NCBI GenBank assembly: GCA_947589615.1
Contig: CANQBU010000012.1
Location: 1-16,785, forward strand
Origin: an uncultured Clostridia bacterium
GTDB lineage: Bacteria > Bacillota > Clostridia > Christensenellales > UBA1242
DNA length: 16,785 bases
Reading direction: 5' to 3'
The notes beneath the pieces were generated by a model. That model saw nothing but the letters and a program-made list of their open reading frames with translations, had not been told where the DNA came from and made no database searches. Position numbers and translations under genes: made by a program. This document shows, in pieces, positions 14,004-16,785 of the stretch. How positions within the stretch are numbered: position 1 is the stretch's first letter; every line of letters starts with the position of its first letter.

Positions 14004-14069
14004 TATCCTTGAGAAGGGTTATTGTGCAGTTGGGAGACTGATTAAATTAAATTTTATAGGAGGTTATTT

Positions 14070-14276
14070 ATGCAAAAGGAAATTCACCCTGATTACCATG
14101 AAGTAACAGTTACCTGTGCTTGCGGAAACACCTTTAAAACAAAATCATGCGTTAAAGGCGACACTTTAAGCATTGATATTTGCAATAAATGTCACCCATT
14201 CTTTACGGGTAAAAAGAAGGTTGTTGACGCCAGTGGTAATGTAGAGAAATTTAACAAGAAATATGGTTTAAATTAA
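14070..14276 (+). CDS. rpmE: 50S ribosomal protein L31, zinc-binding type
   Basis: 68 residues. The start M-Q-K-E-I-H-P-D-Y and the C-N-K-C-H-P-F-F-T-G-K motif identify bacterial L31. C16, C18, C38 and C41 form the zinc-binding set, so this is the zinc-containing form rather than the cysteine-free paralogue induced in zinc limitation. The ribosome binding site is AGGAGGT. It follows rpsR by 66 bases without an obvious promoter of its own, so read-through from the rpsF operon is possible. A strong terminator follows. Confidence 0.96.
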   Translation: MQKEIHPDYHEVTVTCACGNTFKTKSCVKGDTLSIDICNKCHPFFTGKKKVVDASGNVEKFNKKYGLN

Positions 14277-14286
14277 AAGTAAGATG

Positions 14287-14316
14287 AAAAAGGATACTTA
14301 GTTGTATCCTTTTTTT
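14287..14316 (+). terminator. Strong terminator after rpmE
   Basis: An 11-pair stem, AAAAAGGATAC (14287-14297) with GTATCCTTTTT (14304-14314), loop TTAGTT, runs into a T tract ending at 14316. It lies 10 bases after the rpmE stop. Confidence 0.92.
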
Positions 14317-14484
14317 CTGCCCTAAATTAGCGGGGAATAAATGTTTAAAAATTATAATATTTAAATAGCAACCATTTGTCCGCTCATTTCCAATAAAATA
14401 TTTTCTTTGATAATGTTTGACAGAAAAGGGGTTTTATCGACAAGGGCGAGAAAATATATTATTATTAAAAAGACGATAAAATTT

Positions 14485-14514
14485 TGGACAAAATTAAAAA
14501 ATGTATGATATAAT
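14485..14514 (+). promoter_or_regulatory. Promoter of the yhaO-yhaN-type unit
   Basis: TGGACA (14485-14490) and a perfect TATAAT (14509-14514) are 18 bases apart, with an extended TG at 14506-14507. TTGGAG (14520-14525) is the ribosome binding site for the ATG at 14532. An 8-base inverted repeat, TTTTATCG (14432-14439) and CGATAAAA (14474-14481), lies just upstream. The rest of 14317-14484 holds no gene I can support. Confidence 0.65.
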
Positions 14515-14531
14515 AAAAATTGGAGTAAAAT

Positions 14532-15605
14532 ATGAAAATTATTCATTGTTCAGATTTGCATCTTGACAGCAAAATGGAAACAAACCTTTCTTCCATAAAA
14601 GCAAAGGAGAGAAAGCAGGAAATTTTAAACACCTTTGAAAGAATGGTCTCTTATGCCGCCGACAACGATGTTGAGGCAATAATAATTGCCGGCGACCTTT
14701 TCGACAGCAGCAGAATTACCAATTCCACTAAGGTTAGAGTGCTTAACACAATAGGCAAAAATAAGAAAATCAAATTTTTGTATTTGTGCGGAAATCACGA
14801 TGAAAACAACTTTATATCCCTTCTTGAGGAGAGGCCTTCAAATCTCTTGGTGTTCGATAAAAGATGGACGACATTTGAAGTCGGCAATGTAAAGATATCG
14901 GGAATTACCCTTGATGAAAATAATTGCAACGCCATCTATGACTCATTGAATTTAAAGCCAGACGAAATAAATATTGTAGTTTTGCACGGACAGATTAGCA
15001 GTTACAACTCGAAAGATAAGGCGGAGAATATAAACTTAACAAAACTCAAAAACAAAAATATTGACTATCTCGCTTTGGGGCATATCCACGAATTTTTAAA
15101 GGAAAATTTGGATAAAAGAGGGGTTTATTGTTATAGCGGTTGCCTTGAAGGGCGCGGCTTTGACGAGTGCGGCGAAAAAGGTTTTGTGTTGCTTGATATT
15201 GATGAGAAATCCATAAAAGCGGAGTTTGTTCCTTTCGCAAAGAGGCAACTTGTCGAACTTGCTTTTGATATAACAGGCTTTGATAACTGGTTTGACATAG
15301 AAGATGCAATTATTGAGCAAAGCAAAAAAATCTCAAAGGACAACCTTTTGAAAGTCACGCTAAAAGGCAAGTATGAGATAAAACTTGACAAGCATATTGA
15401 AATGCTGGAGCAAAAATTAGAGAAGTTTTACTTTGTCAAAGTGAAGGATGAATCAATTTTATCGGTGAAGCCAAAAGATGTCGAAAAGGACATATCTTTG
15501 CGGGGGGAATTTATCCGCAAAGTGCTTGAATCAAACTTGACAGACCTTGAAAAGGAAAGGACAATTCTTGTGGGCTTAAAATCGCTATTGGGGGAGGATT
15601 TGTAG
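14532..15605 (+). CDS. YhaO/SbcD-type DNA repair metallophosphoesterase
   Basis: 357 residues with all calcineurin-type phosphoesterase motifs: D8-L-H10, G54-D55-L-F-D, G-N88-H89-D90, L-H152-G and G183-H184-I-H186. These bind two metals, usually Mn, in the Mre11/SbcD nuclease fold. The catalytic domain fills about residues 1-240; the remainder is a capping and partner-binding region. The next gene encodes an SMC/Rad50-like ATPase with a membrane segment, so the pair fits the YhaO-YhaN type better than classical SbcCD. A role in DNA end processing or repair is inferred from the family. It has its own promoter and ends 2 bases before the ATPase gene. Confidence 0.88.
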   Translation: MKIIHCSDLHLDSKMETNLSSIKAKERKQEILNTFERMVSYAADNDVEAIIIAGDLFDSSRITNSTKVRVLNTIGKNKKIKFLYLCGNHDENNFISLLEERPSNLLVFDKRWTTFEVGNVKISGITLDENNCNAIYDSLNLKPDEINIVVLHGQISSYNSKDKAENINLTKLKNKNIDYLALGHIHEFLKENLDKRGVYCYSGCLEGRGFDECGEKGFVLLDIDEKSIKAEFVPFAKRQLVELAFDITGFDNWFDIEDAIIEQSKKISKDNLLKVTLKGKYEIKLDKHIEMLEQKLEKFYFVKVKDESILSVKPKDVEKDISLRGEFIRKVLESNLTDLEKERTILVGLKSLLGEDL

Positions 15606-15607
15606 TC

Positions 15608-16785
15608 ATGAAATTGATAAAATGTCATATTGAAAATTTTGGGAAACTGCATGATTTTGATTACACTTTCTCATCGGGACTTAACAGTATTAAGGAGGAA
15701 AATGGCTGGGGGAAAAGCACTTTTGCCACTTTTATTAAATCAATGTTTTACGGCCTTCCTTCAAATAGTAAGCATAACTTAGATGAAAATGAAAGGAAGA
15801 AGTTTTCACCTTGGCAGGGCGGAAACTTTGGGGGAAATATAACCTTTGAAATTAATGGAAAACAATATCGCCTCGAAAGATTTTTTGGGAAGAATAATTC
15901 AGAAGATACCTTCGAACTTGTAGACGAGGGAACGGGAAAAAGAAGCAAAGATTTTTCCTCGACAATAGGCGAAGAGATTTTTGGCATTGATGAAGGGGCT
16001 TTTGAAAGAAGTCTGTTTATTCCTCAAAAAATTTTAAACTCAAACATTAATGAAAGCATATCAAACAAACTCACGAAGTTAATTCAAGGCACAACAGAGG
16101 AATATAACTTAGAACAGGCGACAAAGGCACTGGATAAAAAGAGGGTTGCACTCTTTAATACCAAAGGCACAGGAGAAATTCAGAAACTTGAAAACAAACG
16201 CGATGAAATCCTTGCCGAAATTAACGAATTAAACGAAAAAGGTGCGACAATCCCCGATATTCAAAAACATGTCGACGAAGAAGAGGAGCAAATCTCGGAG
16301 TTAATCGAAAGACAGGATAAGATAAAGGCACAGATAAAAGAATATAGCGTAATTCAAGAAACAATCGCCCATAAGGCAATGTTTGAAAAACTCAAAAAAC
16401 AATTAGATTCCACAGAAGAAGAGTTAAGCAAAAGACAAAGAATATTGAATGGGCAAAACACATCAATTGTCGAAATTGACGCCTTTATCTCAAAGAGTAA
16501 AGAGATTGACAAAAATGAAAGCAAATTAAAATCTTTTGAAAATAGTTATGCCAAAGAAAGATATGAGTATTTGACGAAATATTTTGGCGATTCTATTCCA
16601 AGCGTCCAAGAAACAAAAGTGATAGGCGAAGATATTTCGCGGCTAAACACTTTAAACTCCCAGGAAATGCCGAAACTCCAAGAAAAGGCGACAAGCGGCG
16701 GGAAAAAGAAGATTTGCTTGACGCTAGCCCTTTTGTCAATTTTGTGCTTAATTGTCGGCGTTTGCACGATAAAACCAATGTTGAT
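15608..16785 (+). CDS. YhaN-like AAA ATPase with coiled coil (3' end outside window)
   Basis: The frame is open to the end of the window (392 complete codons). The N-terminus is Rad50/RecF-like: K-C-H-I-E-N-F-G-K at 5-13, and a Walker A of the form G33-W-G-K-S-T38, the tryptophan variant common in YhaN-type proteins. F-I-P-Q-K follows near residue 137, then a long charged coiled-coil region (about 150-350). At about residues 362-388, after a lysine-rich turn (G-G-K-K-K), comes a hydrophobic stretch (L-T-L-A-L-L-S-I-L-C-L-I-V-G-V), a likely membrane helix. The Walker B half lies outside the window. GGGGAGG inside the end of the nuclease gene serves the ATG, so the two are co-expressed and probably form a complex. 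Confidence 0.88.
   Translation, partial: MKLIKCHIENFGKLHDFDYTFSSGLNSIKEENGWGKSTFATFIKSMFYGLPSNSKHNLDENERKKFSPWQGGNFGGNITFEINGKQYRLERFFGKNNSEDTFELVDEGTGKRSKDFSSTIGEEIFGIDEGAFERSLFIPQKILNSNINESISNKLTKLIQGTTEEYNLEQATKALDKKRVALFNTKGTGEIQKLENKRDEILAEINELNEKGATIPDIQKHVDEEEEQISELIERQDKIKAQIKEYSVIQETIAHKAMFEKLKKQLDSTEEELSKRQRILNGQNTSIVEIDAFISKSKEIDKNESKLKSFENSYAKERYEYLTKYFGDSIPSVQETKVIGEDISRLNTLNSQEMPKLQEKATSGGKKKICLTLALLSILCLIVGVCTIKPML

Noticed and set aside
10175..14330. 12-base sequence CTAATTTAGGGC at 10175-10186 repeated inverted at 14319-14330
   Set aside because: Two short A+T-rich copies 4 kb apart, in unrelated intergenic regions with no conserved flanks; chance is the simpler explanation.

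Overview
The window looks like low-GC Gram-positive (Bacillota, probably Clostridia-like) chromosome. Reasons: the rpsF-ssb-rpsR cluster, strong AAGGAG-type ribosome binding sites, TTGACA / TGnTATAAT-type promoters, A+T-rich DNA, a zinc-type L31, and a YhaO/YhaN-type gene pair. TGA acts as a normal stop and tryptophan is encoded by TGG, so the code is standard. No tRNA, rRNA, CRISPR array, transposase or integrase was seen.

Region A (1-8865) is a very A+T-rich accessory block. Two divergent transcription units start from a 106-bp shared intergenic region (1878-1983). Leftward run a protein with a phosphoribosyltransferase motif (840-1877) and, one base further on, an apparent fusion of a nucleoside-diphosphate-kinase-like domain to a PHP phosphoesterase domain (1-838, cut by the window edge). 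Rightward run two radical SAM enzymes (1984-3330, 3339-4175) and a fusion of a cluster-less radical SAM paralogue to an aldo-keto reductase with an intact catalytic tetrad (4168-6003). These are followed by a P-loop kinase-like protein (6095-6583), a DUF402 nucleotide-phosphatase-like protein (6580-7134), a second NDK-like protein (7143-7760) and a transglutaminase/papain-fold protein with a C-H-D triad (7732-8865). The enzyme set suggests that a nucleotide or nucleotide-linked small molecule is made, changed by radical and redox chemistry, and phosphorylated or dephosphorylated. I do not recognise this combination as a described pathway. It is the best candidate for an undescribed system here.

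Region B (8966-12801) holds small, mostly separately promoted metabolic genes: a GNAT acetyltransferase, an unrecognised 120-residue protein, a YdjC/ChbG-type deacetylase paired with a HAD nucleotidase-like protein, and a type I phosphodiesterase / nucleotide pyrophosphatase-like enzyme.

Region C (12849-16785) is core genome: terminator, rpsF promoter and leader, rpsF-ssb-rpsR, rpmE and its strong terminator, then a YhaO/SbcD-type nuclease and the first 392 residues of its YhaN-like ATPase partner, which runs off the window.

A recurring regulatory feature is that several genes have a good -10 box immediately before the ATG and no Shine-Dalgarno sequence (1877 on the minus strand, 6095, 8966). 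These mRNAs would be leaderless or nearly so, while neighbouring genes have short leaders with clear ribosome binding sites.
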